Shown in pieces: positions 16,351 through 25,507 of a stretch of 37,929 bases of DNA. Made by a program: the position numbers and the translations under genes. The first letter of the stretch is position 1; each line of letters begins with the position of its first letter. A model generated the notes under the pieces. The model did no database searches. It had not been told where the DNA came from and was given only the letters and a program-made list of their open reading frames with translations. Source of the stretch: Verrucomicrobia bacterium Tous-C9LFEB (GTDB lineage: Bacteria > Acidobacteriota > Terriglobia > Terriglobales > Acidobacteriaceae); NCBI GenBank assembly GCA_903970445.1, contig CAJCIP010000076.1, positions 1-37,929 of the forward strand. Reading direction: 5' to 3'.

Positions 16351-17196
16351 ATGAAGCGTATCCTCACTGCGATTGTTCTGATCGCTATCGTTGTTGCTTT
16401 GGTATTTTTCGGCAAGATATGGATGATCCTGGTCCTCGCCGGCATCGTTGCGGTACTCGCCGCCATGGAGTTCCGTGCGCTCTCCGCCGCAGTCGCCAGT
16501 CCCGTGCCGCTTTGGTGGAGCATCGCAGGTGTCGCTTTATTCTTCAGCGTGACTTCTCTGCAGCCCCAGGACATGATTACGGCAGTCTCGTTCGCGACAC
16601 TTGTCCTGTTCGCCTGGAATGCGTTCCGCACGCCGCTGGAGAATGTTCTTTCTGAAACCGCGGCCGGGGTGCTGATGCTGGTTTACATCGCCTATCCACT
16701 CACGCTGCTGCCGCAAATATGGGGGCTGGAGAATGGAACGGCGCTGCTTCTGTTCCTTTTCGTCTGCGTGTGGTCCGGCGATATCGCCGCGCTCTACATT
16801 GGGAAGAACTTCGGCAGGCGCAGACTGTCACCGCGCCTTTCCCCAAACAAGACATGGGAAGGAGCGATTGCGTCCGTCGTCGGAAGCGTTGTTTGCGGCA
16901 TGGGACTTCTCTACCTTGGCGCCTATCTTTCGCGGAACGGTTCAGGCTTCACCAAGCTGCATTCGACTGAGCCCTGGTGGCAATCAGTCATTCTCGCCAT
17001 TGTTCTGAATGTCGCCGCACAGTTCGGCGACCTGCTTGAATCTGCGTTGAAACGCGGCGCAGGAGTGAAGGATTCCGGAACCATGCTGCCAGGCCATGGG
17101 GGCATTTTGGACCGCATTGACGCGTTGCTGCTGGCCGCCCCAGTGTTGTGGTTCATCGTTGTGCTGAAGGACCGGTTTGCTCTTGGCGCGTTCTGA
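16351..17196 (+). CDS. cdsA: Phosphatidate cytidylyltransferase
   Basis: This inner-membrane enzyme makes CDP-diacylglycerol from CTP and phosphatidate, the branch point for phospholipids. The 281-residue protein has about seven to eight hydrophobic spans and the C-terminal signature K-R-x-x-x-V-K-D-S-G-T-x-x-P-G-H-G-G-x-L-D-R-x-D, seen as KRGAGVKDSGTMLPGHGG followed by ILDRIDAL. LSPNKTWEGAI is also diagnostic. It lies 57 bases after uppS and 18 before dxr, consistent with one transcript. Confidence 0.96.
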   Translation: MKRILTAIVLIAIVVALVFFGKIWMILVLAGIVAVLAAMEFRALSAAVASPVPLWWSIAGVALFFSVTSLQPQDMITAVSFATLVLFAWNAFRTPLENVLSETAAGVLMLVYIAYPLTLLPQIWGLENGTALLLFLFVCVWSGDIAALYIGKNFGRRRLSPRLSPNKTWEGAIASVVGSVVCGMGLLYLGAYLSRNGSGFTKLHSTEPWWQSVILAIVLNVAAQFGDLLESALKRGAGVKDSGTMLPGHGGILDRIDALLLAAPVLWFIVVLKDRFALGAF

Positions 17197-17214
17197 TTCT
17201 GCGAAAATAATCAA

Positions 17215-18375
17215 GTGAAGAAGATTGCCCTCCTTGGTTCGACCGGCTCCATCGGCCAGTCCACCCTCAGCATCTGCGAAGCTTACCCGGACCGCTTTCT
17301 TCCGGTCGCCTTCGCTGCAGGATCGAACGTCGAACTCGCCTTTGATCAATGCCTTCGCTGGCATCCCCAAATCGTTTCGATGGCGACGGAGCAGCATGCG
17401 GAAGCGCTGTCCCACCGACTGGAGGTCGCCGCACTCTACGATACTGACGTGGTGTATGGCACCGCAGGAACAGTCCAGGTCGCTACTCTGCCTGACGCGG
17501 ATTTCGTTGTATCGGCCATCGTCGGAGTGGCGGGGCTTGAAGCGACTTACGCCGCAGTACTTGCCGGAAAGACGGTAGGGCTCGCGAACAAGGAATGCCT
17601 TGTTGCCGCGGGTGACTTAATTCTTGCCGCCGCCCGAGAGCGTGGAGTGGCGCTACTGCCGATCGACTCAGAGCACAATGCTGTACACCAGTGCTTACGC
17701 GGAGGAGCAGCAAACGAAGTCAAACAGATCTGGCTGACGGCCTCCGGCGGACCGTTTCGCAATACGCCACTCGCGGACTTCGCCAACATTACACCGGCGC
17801 AAGCGCTGAAGCACCCCACATGGGTGATGGGCCAGCGCATCACGATTGATTCCGCAACGATGTTGAACAAGGGTTTGGAGATCATCGAGGCGTGCCGGCT
17901 TTTTGACTTGCCCCCAGCGCAGGTTCGCGTTACGGTTCATCCGCAGTCCACGATTCATTCGCTGGTCGAATACATTGACGGCTCCATCCTTGCGCAGATC
18001 TCTGTCACCGATATGCGCCTGCCGATTCTGTACGCGCTGTCGTGGCCGGAAAGAATGGCGAGCGAGCTCACCTTCGATATGTCCGCTTTGTCGCAACTAG
18101 ACTTTCAGCAACCTGACTTCGAGCGTTTTCCTTGCCTTCGTCTCGCGTATGAAGCGGCCAGCACGTCTCAAGCGCACTGCATCGCGCTGAATGCCGCCGA
18201 CGAAGTGGCTGTGGATGCTTTCCTCGCAGGCAAACTGTCCTTTGTGGGTATTCCACGTACAATCGAACACGTGCTTGCGCTTACAATCGGCGGCTCGCCG
18301 GCATCGATTCCAGAGGTGCTTGAGGCCGACCACGCCGCGCGCGAGCTGGCAGCAGAGATCGTCGCTAAGCAGTAG
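17215..18375 (+). CDS. dxr: 1-deoxy-D-xylulose 5-phosphate reductoisomerase
   Basis: The 386-residue enzyme makes MEP in the non-mevalonate isoprenoid pathway using NADPH. The NADPH loop GSTGSIGQSTL is at 8-18. The divalent metal residues are Asp151, Glu153 (DSEHNAVHQ) and Glu222 (LNKGLEIIEA). The flexible substrate loop SGGPFR and VMGQRITIDSATMLNKGLE are as expected. GTG start; length is normal. The product feeds the precursors used by UppS upstream and IspA further along. Confidence 0.97.
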   Translation: MKKIALLGSTGSIGQSTLSICEAYPDRFLPVAFAAGSNVELAFDQCLRWHPQIVSMATEQHAEALSHRLEVAALYDTDVVYGTAGTVQVATLPDADFVVSAIVGVAGLEATYAAVLAGKTVGLANKECLVAAGDLILAAARERGVALLPIDSEHNAVHQCLRGGAANEVKQIWLTASGGPFRNTPLADFANITPAQALKHPTWVMGQRITIDSATMLNKGLEIIEACRLFDLPPAQVRVTVHPQSTIHSLVEYIDGSILAQISVTDMRLPILYALSWPERMASELTFDMSALSQLDFQQPDFERFPCLRLAYEAASTSQAHCIALNAADEVAVDAFLAGKLSFVGIPRTIEHVLALTIGGSPASIPEVLEADHAARELAAEIVAKQ

Positions 18376-18424
18376 ATTCCGCCAACTTCCCGGCTGTTTT
18401 TCTTGAGGTTTCATTCCGCTCGTT

Positions 18425-19771
18425 ATGCATCTTCTGCACGTCATTGTTGAATTCGCCATTGTCCTTGGTTTCATGGTGCTCGTTCACGAGCTGGGGCATT
18501 TTGCCGTCGCAAAGTGGTGCGGCGTGCGCGTCGAAGCTTTTTCGATTGGCTTCGGCCCAAGGTTGTTTGGTATCCGGCACGGTGATACCGACTACCGGAT
18601 ATCGATCCTGCCTCTCGGCGGTTACGTGAAGATGGCCGGTGAAGTACCCGGCGAAGCCGCGACGGGCGATCCGGGCGAGTTCAACGCACATCCGCGCTGG
18701 CAGCGCATGTTCATTGCCTTCGCGGGGCCATTGGCGAACTTCATCCTCTGTTTCTTTCTGCTTCTTTTTCTCGGAATGTTTCATCACCCGGTGGATGAAT
18801 ACCTTGATGGCGTGGCCGTGGTGGACTACGTGACGCAAGGATCAGCAGCCGCGCGTGCCGGCGTTCAGCCTGGAGACGTCATCACATCGTTCAACGGCCA
18901 GGCGAATCCTCACTGGCCGGACGTACTCTACGGTTGCGCGTTGGATCAGCATCGAAGTGTGCCGATCGTTCTGCTGCGCGGGAACGTAGCCAAGACCTCT
19001 TCTTTTGCCTGCGCACTGGATGAGAAAGCCACGGATCCGTTCGAAGCGCTGTTGTCTCTGGGTTTCGCTCCTCGCGTTCAAGCGCAACCGATCAAAGTCT
19101 CCAGCGTGGCCGGCGGCACACCGGCCGACCGCGCGGGCCTGAAGGCCGGTGATCAGATTGTGCGAGTGGATAATCTGGAAGTGCACAGCGCAAACCCGAC
19201 GATGACGTCGTACCTGCATGATCGCAATGGCGCACCGGTCATGCTCACCGTTCTGCGTGACGGTCAAACGATCAGCATAAGCGTCACCCCTGAGAAGATG
19301 CCTACGGACCGCGGCGAATCTGACTACCGCCTGGGCTTTGCCAATCGGCAGCCTCCGACGAAGATCGTTCATCTCGGTTTTGTGGATGCTTCCAAGGAAT
19401 CGATCAAAGAGAACTTCAACAACTCGACACTCGTACTCCGCATTTTGAAGGGCATCTTCACGCGACACGTGTCGGTGAAGTCGATGAGTGGGCCCGTTGG
19501 CATCGCGCAACAAATCGACATCGCTGTTCAGAACGGCTATTGGAGTCTTGTCGATTTCATGAGCACGATCTCGTTGCAGCTTGGCATTATGAACCTTCTG
19601 CCGATCCCGATTCTTGATGGCGGAATGATCCTGTTCCTCGCTATCGAATCCGTGATGCGGCGTGATCTGAATCAGGAAATCAAAGAGCGCGTCTACCAGG
19701 TGGCGTTTGTCTGCCTGATTCTCTTCGCTACATTCGTCCTGTTCAACGACATCACAAAGCTTCATCGCTAG
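18425..19771 (+). CDS. rseP: Site-2 zinc metalloprotease RseP
   Basis: The intramembrane protease cleaves anti-sigma factors and leftover signal peptides. The zinc site HELGH is at 21-25 in the first membrane span and the third ligand Asp398 sits in NLLPIPILDGG. Two PDZ domains lie between: about 125-200 (GSAAARAGVQPGDVITSFNG) and about 220-300 (GTPADRAGLKAGDQIVRVDN). At 448 residues it matches the two-PDZ E. coli type. It starts 49 bases after dxr and its stop is 6 bases from the end of the convergent DHH gene. Confidence 0.95.
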   Translation: MHLLHVIVEFAIVLGFMVLVHELGHFAVAKWCGVRVEAFSIGFGPRLFGIRHGDTDYRISILPLGGYVKMAGEVPGEAATGDPGEFNAHPRWQRMFIAFAGPLANFILCFFLLLFLGMFHHPVDEYLDGVAVVDYVTQGSAAARAGVQPGDVITSFNGQANPHWPDVLYGCALDQHRSVPIVLLRGNVAKTSSFACALDEKATDPFEALLSLGFAPRVQAQPIKVSSVAGGTPADRAGLKAGDQIVRVDNLEVHSANPTMTSYLHDRNGAPVMLTVLRDGQTISISVTPEKMPTDRGESDYRLGFANRQPPTKIVHLGFVDASKESIKENFNNSTLVLRILKGIFTRHVSVKSMSGPVGIAQQIDIAVQNGYWSLVDFMSTISLQLGIMNLLPIPILDGGMILFLAIESVMRRDLNQEIKERVYQVAFVCLILFATFVLFNDITKLHR

Positions 19772-19777
19772 AGATCG

Positions 19778-20824
19778 TTACGCGGCTCTTTCGCGCAGTT
19801 CCATCGCGATCTGCGCAGCGGCAACGCGTGCTTCCTCTTCTCGATCCACTGGGAAGCTGATCGCCCCGACACGCGCGTGTCCTCCGCCGCCATAACGCTC
19901 GCAAATTGCAGCTATGTTGGCTAGGTCGTCTGCGGACTTCATTGTCCATGGATTTGTGCCCACCGACACCTTCGTACGGAAACTCGACTTCGAAAGACCG
20001 ACGTTGTAGTCGCTCTCAGGGAACAGGTAGTACGGGATGAACTTGTTGTAGCCCTCGGTCGGTTGATCTGTAATGTCGAACGTGATCACGGCTCGCTCGG
20101 CGCGCGCTCGCTCGCGAATTAACTCAAGCGCCGCCCAGTGCCGCTCCAACAGAGGAGCAAGCCTTTCGTGAATGAACGGCTGATCCAGCACGTCCTGCAG
20201 CGACATCGTCGTTAGAAGCGGAATGATGCGTTGCACGAGCGCGCTTTCCGGCGCGCTCTCGATGACCATCGTTAGCTTCATGGCCGGGGCCTCAAGCTCA
20301 ACGGCTGATCGCGCGCTTTCATATTTCGCGCCGTCGACGATGTTCGCCCAATAGATCAGTTCGCTATAAGGCCTGAGATCCATGCCGAACTTCGTCGCAG
20401 CAATGTGGGCAATCCACCCCGTGCAGCTGATGTAACTGGGATCGAAGAACTGCCGCAAGGCCAACGGCCCCGGCGTGCCGTCCGCGTTCCTCTGCCCCTG
20501 GCGAAAGTGTGCCTCGTCTTCGGGAGTAAGGAAGGCGGAGAGATGGTGATCGAACCACCAGTCGATGTGCGGTGACGGCGAATATTTGAAGTCGACGATG
20601 GCATGCTCGCCTTCGCTCGCAAACCAACTCTCGTCGAAGAGTGATCCGGCGCGATGCATGAGGCCGCGGTAATCGAACGTTCTTGCCGTGCCGATGCACT
20701 CCTGATGAAAACGCGTGAACAGGGACGCGGAGCAGGCTCCGTCAAAGCAGTTGTCGTGATAAAAAACGCGGCAATTCAATAGGTACTTTCCTTCACGCCG
20801 AGGAAGCGACGCAATCCACAGCAT
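19778..20824 (-). CDS. DHH-family phosphoesterase
   Basis: The 348-residue protein (from ATG 20824) has the DHH fold: RVFYHDNCFDGACSA near residue 19, where Asp and His bind metal, AIVDFKYSP and the DHH triad itself in IDWWFDHHLSAF. A DHHA1-type nucleotide/substrate motif GGGGHARVGA lies near the C-terminus. Relatives hydrolyse short oligonucleotides, pAp or cyclic dinucleotides; which applies here cannot be decided. Starts at 20857 and 20896 are possible, but the longest would overlap the divergent CPBP gene. The C-terminus abuts rseP. Confidence 0.8.
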   Translation of the reverse strand: MLWIASLPRREGKYLLNCRVFYHDNCFDGACSASLFTRFHQECIGTARTFDYRGLMHRAGSLFDESWFASEGEHAIVDFKYSPSPHIDWWFDHHLSAFLTPEDEAHFRQGQRNADGTPGPLALRQFFDPSYISCTGWIAHIAATKFGMDLRPYSELIYWANIVDGAKYESARSAVELEAPAMKLTMVIESAPESALVQRIIPLLTTMSLQDVLDQPFIHERLAPLLERHWAALELIRERARAERAVITFDITDQPTEGYNKFIPYYLFPESDYNVGLSKSSFRTKVSVGTNPWTMKSADDLANIAAICERYGGGGHARVGAISFPVDREEEARVAAAQIAMELRERAA

Positions 20825-20862
20825 AGCGAACGTCCCGGTCGAAAGTAGACAAGTCATCCGCG

Positions 20863-20868
20863 TATTCT
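20863..20868 (+). promoter_or_regulatory. Candidate -10 element (TATTCT) for the CPBP protease gene
   Basis: CGTATTCTGTG lies 16 bases before the ATG at 20885, giving a predicted leader of about ten bases without a Shine-Dalgarno. Confidence 0.3.
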
Positions 20869-20884
20869 GTGCAAAGAACCACAA

Positions 20885-21979
20885 ATGCGTATCCATGAAG
20901 ACCTAACGGCTGCAGGTGAGCCGAAAGCTGCGATGCCCCGAACATTTGCGACCTTCCGCCGTGAAGGATTGCTTTGGGGCCGCTTCGGTCTGCGTGCGGC
21001 CTGGGGCATCGCTGCTTACGTGGCTGTCTGGGTTGTTGTCTCAGGAATTGCTTCTTTCTTTGCGTTCGCTGTTACTAAACAGCTGACACGTCTGATGCAG
21101 GCCCAGATGCAGGCACAGGCACATCCCGGCGCACCCAGGCCAGAAGCCGAGCTTCTGTTCACTCCTTTGTTCGTCATCGTCAGCGATGGCCTGCCACTTC
21201 TCGCGATGCTTGGGACGTCGTGGCTTTTTTCGCTCGGCGAGCGACGGCCATTCGGCGCCTATGGACTTGGCAAACATCGATGGAGAGACGTGTTTCAAGG
21301 CGCAGGCTGGGGCTTGGTCATCATGTCGGGACTGATCGCGACTTTGCACGCGCTTCACCTTCTTGTTTTTGATGGATGCGCTCTTGGACTCAGCTCGGCG
21401 CTTGCTTATGGTTGCAAATGGCTCTTTTCTCTTTTGCTGGTCGGCTTTGCGGAAGAATATTTCTTTCGCGGCTACTTGCAATACACGCTGACACGCGGGA
21501 TGTGGGGCATCGGTGAACGCCTCTCGCCATCGAACATACACGCGGTCGCATTCTGGATTTCGGCCACCCTGCTCTCCATCGTCTTTGCAGGGATGCACGG
21601 CAGAAATGTGGGTGAAACCAATCTGGGCTTGTTTGTTGTCTTTCTTGCCGGAATGACGTTTGCGTATGCGTTGTGGCGCACGGGCTCGCTGTGGTGGGCA
21701 ATCGGCTTTCACGCAACGTGGGATTGGGCGCAGAGTTTTCTCTTCGGCGTGCCCGACAGTGGAAGCATTAGTGTGGGCAGGTTGTTCGTGACTCACGCCA
21801 GCGGGAACCCCCTACTCTCAGGCGGATCAGATGGCCCAGAGGGCAGCGCCTTCGTGGTGCTTGCGTTGCTGCTGGCACTTGTAGCCATTCGAATCACCCG
21901 ACGGGGCGTACATCCAAAGTTCGACCAGACGCCAACGCCAGACGACATTGCACAAGGGTCCAGCGCAGCAATCTCTTAG
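20885..21979 (+). CDS. CPBP-family intramembrane glutamic endopeptidase
   Basis: The 364-residue protein has about eight hydrophobic spans and all three motifs of the CPBP (Abi/Rce1) family: EEYFFRGYLQ with Glu190-Glu191, SIVFAGMHG with a conserved histidine, and the final GFHATWDWAQSF. Rce1-type enzymes cleave within the membrane; bacterial members act in processing or immunity and the substrate is unknown here. The penicillin-acylase gene starts 14 bases downstream. An internal ATG at 20933 is an alternative start. Confidence 0.85.
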   Translation: MRIHEDLTAAGEPKAAMPRTFATFRREGLLWGRFGLRAAWGIAAYVAVWVVVSGIASFFAFAVTKQLTRLMQAQMQAQAHPGAPRPEAELLFTPLFVIVSDGLPLLAMLGTSWLFSLGERRPFGAYGLGKHRWRDVFQGAGWGLVIMSGLIATLHALHLLVFDGCALGLSSALAYGCKWLFSLLLVGFAEEYFFRGYLQYTLTRGMWGIGERLSPSNIHAVAFWISATLLSIVFAGMHGRNVGETNLGLFVVFLAGMTFAYALWRTGSLWWAIGFHATWDWAQSFLFGVPDSGSISVGRLFVTHASGNPLLSGGSDGPEGSAFVVLALLLALVAIRITRRGVHPKFDQTPTPDDIAQGSSAAIS

Positions 21980-21993
21980 AATCGTCACAGCGC

Positions 21994-24960
21994 ATGAGCT
22001 TTTTTGAATCGGATGCGGCATCGCATCGCAATGACACTCTCGTAGAAGAACCACGCCTTCTGACGCGCCGCGGCGAAAGCGAACCCATCCTGGATTACGA
22101 CCGTGAGTCGCGGCGCACCGGCAACAAGAACCGTGAGCGCCGCGATCATAGCCGCATTCGACTCTGGGCTCGCAGATTAGTTCTCGCCGCTGTAGCGGTC
22201 GCCATGATTTTCGCCGTGACACTGATCGGCACAGCCGTCTGGTTGCGCCACTCCATGCGAGCGGCTCTTCCTCAACTTGACGGCGACATACACGCGTCCG
22301 GTCTAACAGCGCCCGTGACAGTGACACGCGACGCGCAAGGCGTGCCTTCTATCCAAGCGCAAAGCCTGGACGATCTCCTGTTTGCGCAAGGGTATGTCAC
22401 GGCGCAGGACCGCTTGTGGCAGATGGACTCCCTTCGACGCCATGCTGCTGGAGAACTCGCAGAGATCCTTGGCAGCAAGCTGGTCGAACACGATCGCATG
22501 CAGCGCACGCTGCGCATGCGTGACACTGCGGAGCGAGCCATTGCTTCGCTGCCTCCTGAGCAAGTTCATCAACTGGAGGCGTATGCGCGCGGCGTGAACG
22601 CCTTCATTGAACAAAACGGCGACCGCCTCCCTGTCGAGTTTCATGTGCTGCACTACAAGCCTGCGCCGTGGACTCCGCAAGATTCCATGCTCGTTTCATT
22701 AGCAATGTTTCAGGACCTGGCAACAGATTTCCCGGCAAAAATGAAGCGTGAAGCGCTTTCCGCGCATCTGCCCGCGCAGCTTCTGGCGGACCTTTACCCT
22801 GTCACCTCATGGCGTGATCGTCCACCGACACAACCAGCACCCGATCTCACTACCCCCAAGCCGGAGATTGAAGAGATTCCGCTCGATGACACGCAGGTGA
22901 AGCTGAGCAAACCTGCAACCGCGACTCCGCAAGAAATTCTAAGCATGGCCTCTGCGTCTCCCGACGAGGCCTGCGATGGCTGCCGTTCGGGTTCCAACAA
23001 CTGGGCTGTCGCGGCTTCGCGCTCGGCATCCGGCTTTCCGCTCGTATCGAACGACATGCACCTTTCCCTCAGCGTGCCGGACATCTGGTACGAGGCCGGC
23101 TTGCACACCGCTGCCGCGGACAATGAACCAGCCATGGATGTCGTCGGCTTCACCCTGCCCGGTGCTCCGTTCGTGATCGTCGGCCGCAATGCTCACGTGG
23201 CGTGGAGCGTCACCAATCTTGACGGCGACGCGCAGGACGTTCGCATCGAGCACACGCGAGGCTCCGGGGACAGCCTGGAGTACGAAAAGGCGGACGGCAC
23301 ATGGGCTGCTGTCGCGCATCACGACGAGCGCATCCGCGTGCGAGGTGGACACGACGTTGATCTCGACGTGATGACGACGACCGCGCTCGTTGGGACAAAG
23401 GAGATCAGCACGCCGATCATTTCCTCGCTATATCCGTCTGAGCATCGCGTGCTTTCCCTCGCGTGGACGCCCTACGACGTGACCAACCTTGCCGTCCCTT
23501 TTCTGGCTGCTGACAGTGCGACAGATGGACAGAGTCTTGTCTCAGCGTTCAGCGGCTTTGGCGGACCTTCACTCAACCTTGTCTACGCAGACGATGCGAA
23601 GCACATCGGCTACCACGCAATTGGCCGCATTCCTGTGCGCGGGCCCGCGCAGCGCCGCTCCAGAAACCTGGCTGCACCAACTCCGCAAAATGGTCCGGCA
23701 CCTCCGGACAATGACGAGGATCCTAAAAGCTCGCCACAAGCGATTCACAGTCAGCCAGAAGCCTTCCGGTTGCAGTTCCCACATTCGCACTTCATCGAAG
23801 CGGCTTTCTATCAACGGCGTACCAGAAGGCGTGCACTTCGCGAGCGCGCCCCAGAGAGCACAGTACCGGCTACAGTCGAAGCTCCCATCCAAGCGCCTCC
23901 TCCACCGAATGACTTCACCATCGGTTCCGCGATCTCCTCAGTTCCCTTCGACGCTCTTGATGCATCGCAGCAATGGTCCGGCTATATACCGTATGACCAG
24001 TTGCCTGCGATCGTCGATCCGCCGAACGGCATTGTTGCGACTGCAAACGCGCGCATCACTCCCGATGACTATCCCTACTTCATCGCGAACAATTGGACCT
24101 CACCCTATCGCGTAGAGCGCATCTACAAAATGCTCGAAGACCGTAAGGGAATGAGGCCCGCCGACATGCTTGCGACGCAAACCGACATCCATTCAGAGTT
24201 CGATCTTGTGATCGCACAACGCCTCGCCTACGCCTTGGACCACGCATCAGATGCTGCGCTGAAGGGCGATGCGCAGCGCCTCCATCAGGCTGCAGATGTG
24301 CTTCGAGCTTGGGACGGAACCGTCGCTCCGGATTCTGCTGCCGCAGCCATCGTGCTCTCGTTCCGAAACGTCATCTGGTCCGCCTTGCTTGCTCCGCAAA
24401 TAGCCGCGCATGATGGTCTGCAACCGAAGAGTGAACCGGTGCAAGCATTGGTTTCCATGTACCGCTGGGGTAGCGACGGCGTTGCATTGGAATCGCTTTT
24501 GCAACACACCTCTGCCCGTTGGCTGCCGGCAGGCGCTGCAAACTGGAACGACTTTCTCGCTTCCACGCTGGCACGTGGACTTTCGGAATCCCATGCTCCG
24601 TCTGATCTTTCCAAGTGGAGATACGGGACGATGCATCCGGTTGAAATCGCGCACCCTGTGTTCTCCATGTCGCCGCTGTTCGACCGAATACTCGGAAAGC
24701 AAACAGGCTCAGGCCGGCAACAAAGTGGTGGAGACAATACGACGGTGAAAGCGATTGGCCTGCACTTCGGTCCGAGCGAACGCTTCACGGCTGATATGGC
24801 TGACGCACAGACCACCCATGGCAACATCACCACGGGACAATCGGGAAATCCAGCTAGCGAATGGTACTTTGACCAGTTCCGGCCTTGGCTCACAGGCGAG
24901 ACGTTCACATTGCCGCTACATGCCGGCACCCCAGCACACACTCTCCGCTTGTTGCCCTGA
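21994..24960 (+). CDS. Penicillin-acylase family (Ntn hydrolase) protein, membrane anchored
   Basis: The 988-residue protein belongs to the penicillin/AHL acylase group, which hydrolyses amide bonds after self-cleavage into two chains. A basic cytoplasmic head of about 60 residues is followed by a membrane helix at about 62-85. VTRDAQGVPSIQAQSLDDLLFAQGY is the usual alpha-chain start. Processing would expose Ser334 in GCRSGSNNWAV, the expected nucleophile. YHAIGRIPVRG and WSGYIPYDQLPAIVD, normally close, are here separated by about 100 low-complexity Pro/Arg-rich residues (roughly 550-650). GIVATANARITPDDYPYFI and NNWTSPYRVERI follow as expected. Substrates could be acyl-homoserine lactones or beta-lactams. 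Confidence 0.88.
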   Translation: MSFFESDAASHRNDTLVEEPRLLTRRGESEPILDYDRESRRTGNKNRERRDHSRIRLWARRLVLAAVAVAMIFAVTLIGTAVWLRHSMRAALPQLDGDIHASGLTAPVTVTRDAQGVPSIQAQSLDDLLFAQGYVTAQDRLWQMDSLRRHAAGELAEILGSKLVEHDRMQRTLRMRDTAERAIASLPPEQVHQLEAYARGVNAFIEQNGDRLPVEFHVLHYKPAPWTPQDSMLVSLAMFQDLATDFPAKMKREALSAHLPAQLLADLYPVTSWRDRPPTQPAPDLTTPKPEIEEIPLDDTQVKLSKPATATPQEILSMASASPDEACDGCRSGSNNWAVAASRSASGFPLVSNDMHLSLSVPDIWYEAGLHTAAADNEPAMDVVGFTLPGAPFVIVGRNAHVAWSVTNLDGDAQDVRIEHTRGSGDSLEYEKADGTWAAVAHHDERIRVRGGHDVDLDVMTTTALVGTKEISTPIISSLYPSEHRVLSLAWTPYDVTNLAVPFLAADSATDGQSLVSAFSGFGGPSLNLVYADDAKHIGYHAIGRIPVRGPAQRRSRNLAAPTPQNGPAPPDNDEDPKSSPQAIHSQPEAFRLQFPHSHFIEAAFYQRRTRRRALRERAPESTVPATVEAPIQAPPPPNDFTIGSAISSVPFDALDASQQWSGYIPYDQLPAIVDPPNGIVATANARITPDDYPYFIANNWTSPYRVERIYKMLEDRKGMRPADMLATQTDIHSEFDLVIAQRLAYALDHASDAALKGDAQRLHQAADVLRAWDGTVAPDSAAAAIVLSFRNVIWSALLAPQIAAHDGLQPKSEPVQALVSMYRWGSDGVALESLLQHTSARWLPAGAANWNDFLASTLARGLSESHAPSDLSKWRYGTMHPVEIAHPVFSMSPLFDRILGKQTGSGRQQSGGDNTTVKAIGLHFGPSERFTADMADAQTTHGNITTGQSGNPASEWYFDQFRPWLTGETFTLPLHAGTPAHTLRLLP

Positions 24961-24961
24961 C

Positions 24962-25507
24962 ATGACACCGAAGATCATCGCTGTTTCGCGCAGCTTGAAG
25001 CACGGCTTCTCGAAGGAGCCTCAAGACGCCGTTCATCTTATTCCTGGTGAGGGTGTCGAAGGCGATGCCCATCGCGGCATTACAACGCAGCACCTTTATC
25101 GCATGCGCCAAGATCCGACGCAGCCGAACCTCTGCCAGGTGCATTTGCTCGGCTCCGAAACATTGGATGAGCTACGCGCAAAGGGCTTCACCGTCGAGCC
25201 GGGCGAGCTTGGAGAAAACGTTCTGACGGCTGGCGTTGATCTGCTTAGCCTGCCGCTGGGCACACTGATGCATCTCGGTGATGAAGCAGTCGTGCAGGTT
25301 ACAGGGCTACGCACGCCTTGTTCGCAAATAGACAGGTATCAGGCCGGCCTACAGCAGCACCTTTGGGGCGAACGTGATCAAAGTGGCCGCAAGACTCGCC
25401 GCGCAGGCATCATGAGCATCGTTCTGAAAGGCGGGCTCGTCCGTTCTACGGACACGCTCCGTATCGAAGTTCCGGCACCGCCGCATAGGCCACTTCCGCC
25501 GGTTTGA
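24962..25507 (+). CDS. MOSC-domain protein
   Basis: The 181-residue protein has the MOSC pattern: GVEGDAHRG near 31-39, VHLLGSETLDEL, ELGENVLTAGVDLLSLPLGT and the conserved cysteine Cys120 in VTGLRTPCSQID. MOSC domains carry or transfer activated sulfur in molybdenum-cofactor chemistry; stand-alone YiiM-like proteins are linked to detoxification of N-hydroxylated compounds. It starts 1 base after the acylase stop and its own stop overlaps a TTG start of the next gene, so all three are likely co-translated. Confidence 0.85.
   Translation: MTPKIIAVSRSLKHGFSKEPQDAVHLIPGEGVEGDAHRGITTQHLYRMRQDPTQPNLCQVHLLGSETLDELRAKGFTVEPGELGENVLTAGVDLLSLPLGTLMHLGDEAVVQVTGLRTPCSQIDRYQAGLQQHLWGERDQSGRKTRRAGIMSIVLKGGLVRSTDTLRIEVPAPPHRPLPPV

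Noticed and set aside
18842..19765. Minus-strand open frame of 307 codons opposite rseP
   Set aside because: RseP has all its catalytic motifs; the antisense product is His/Arg-rich without recognisable features.
21041..21796. Minus-strand open frame of 251 codons opposite the CPBP gene
   Set aside because: CPBP motifs and membrane spans are in the plus frame; the antisense translation is highly basic and featureless.
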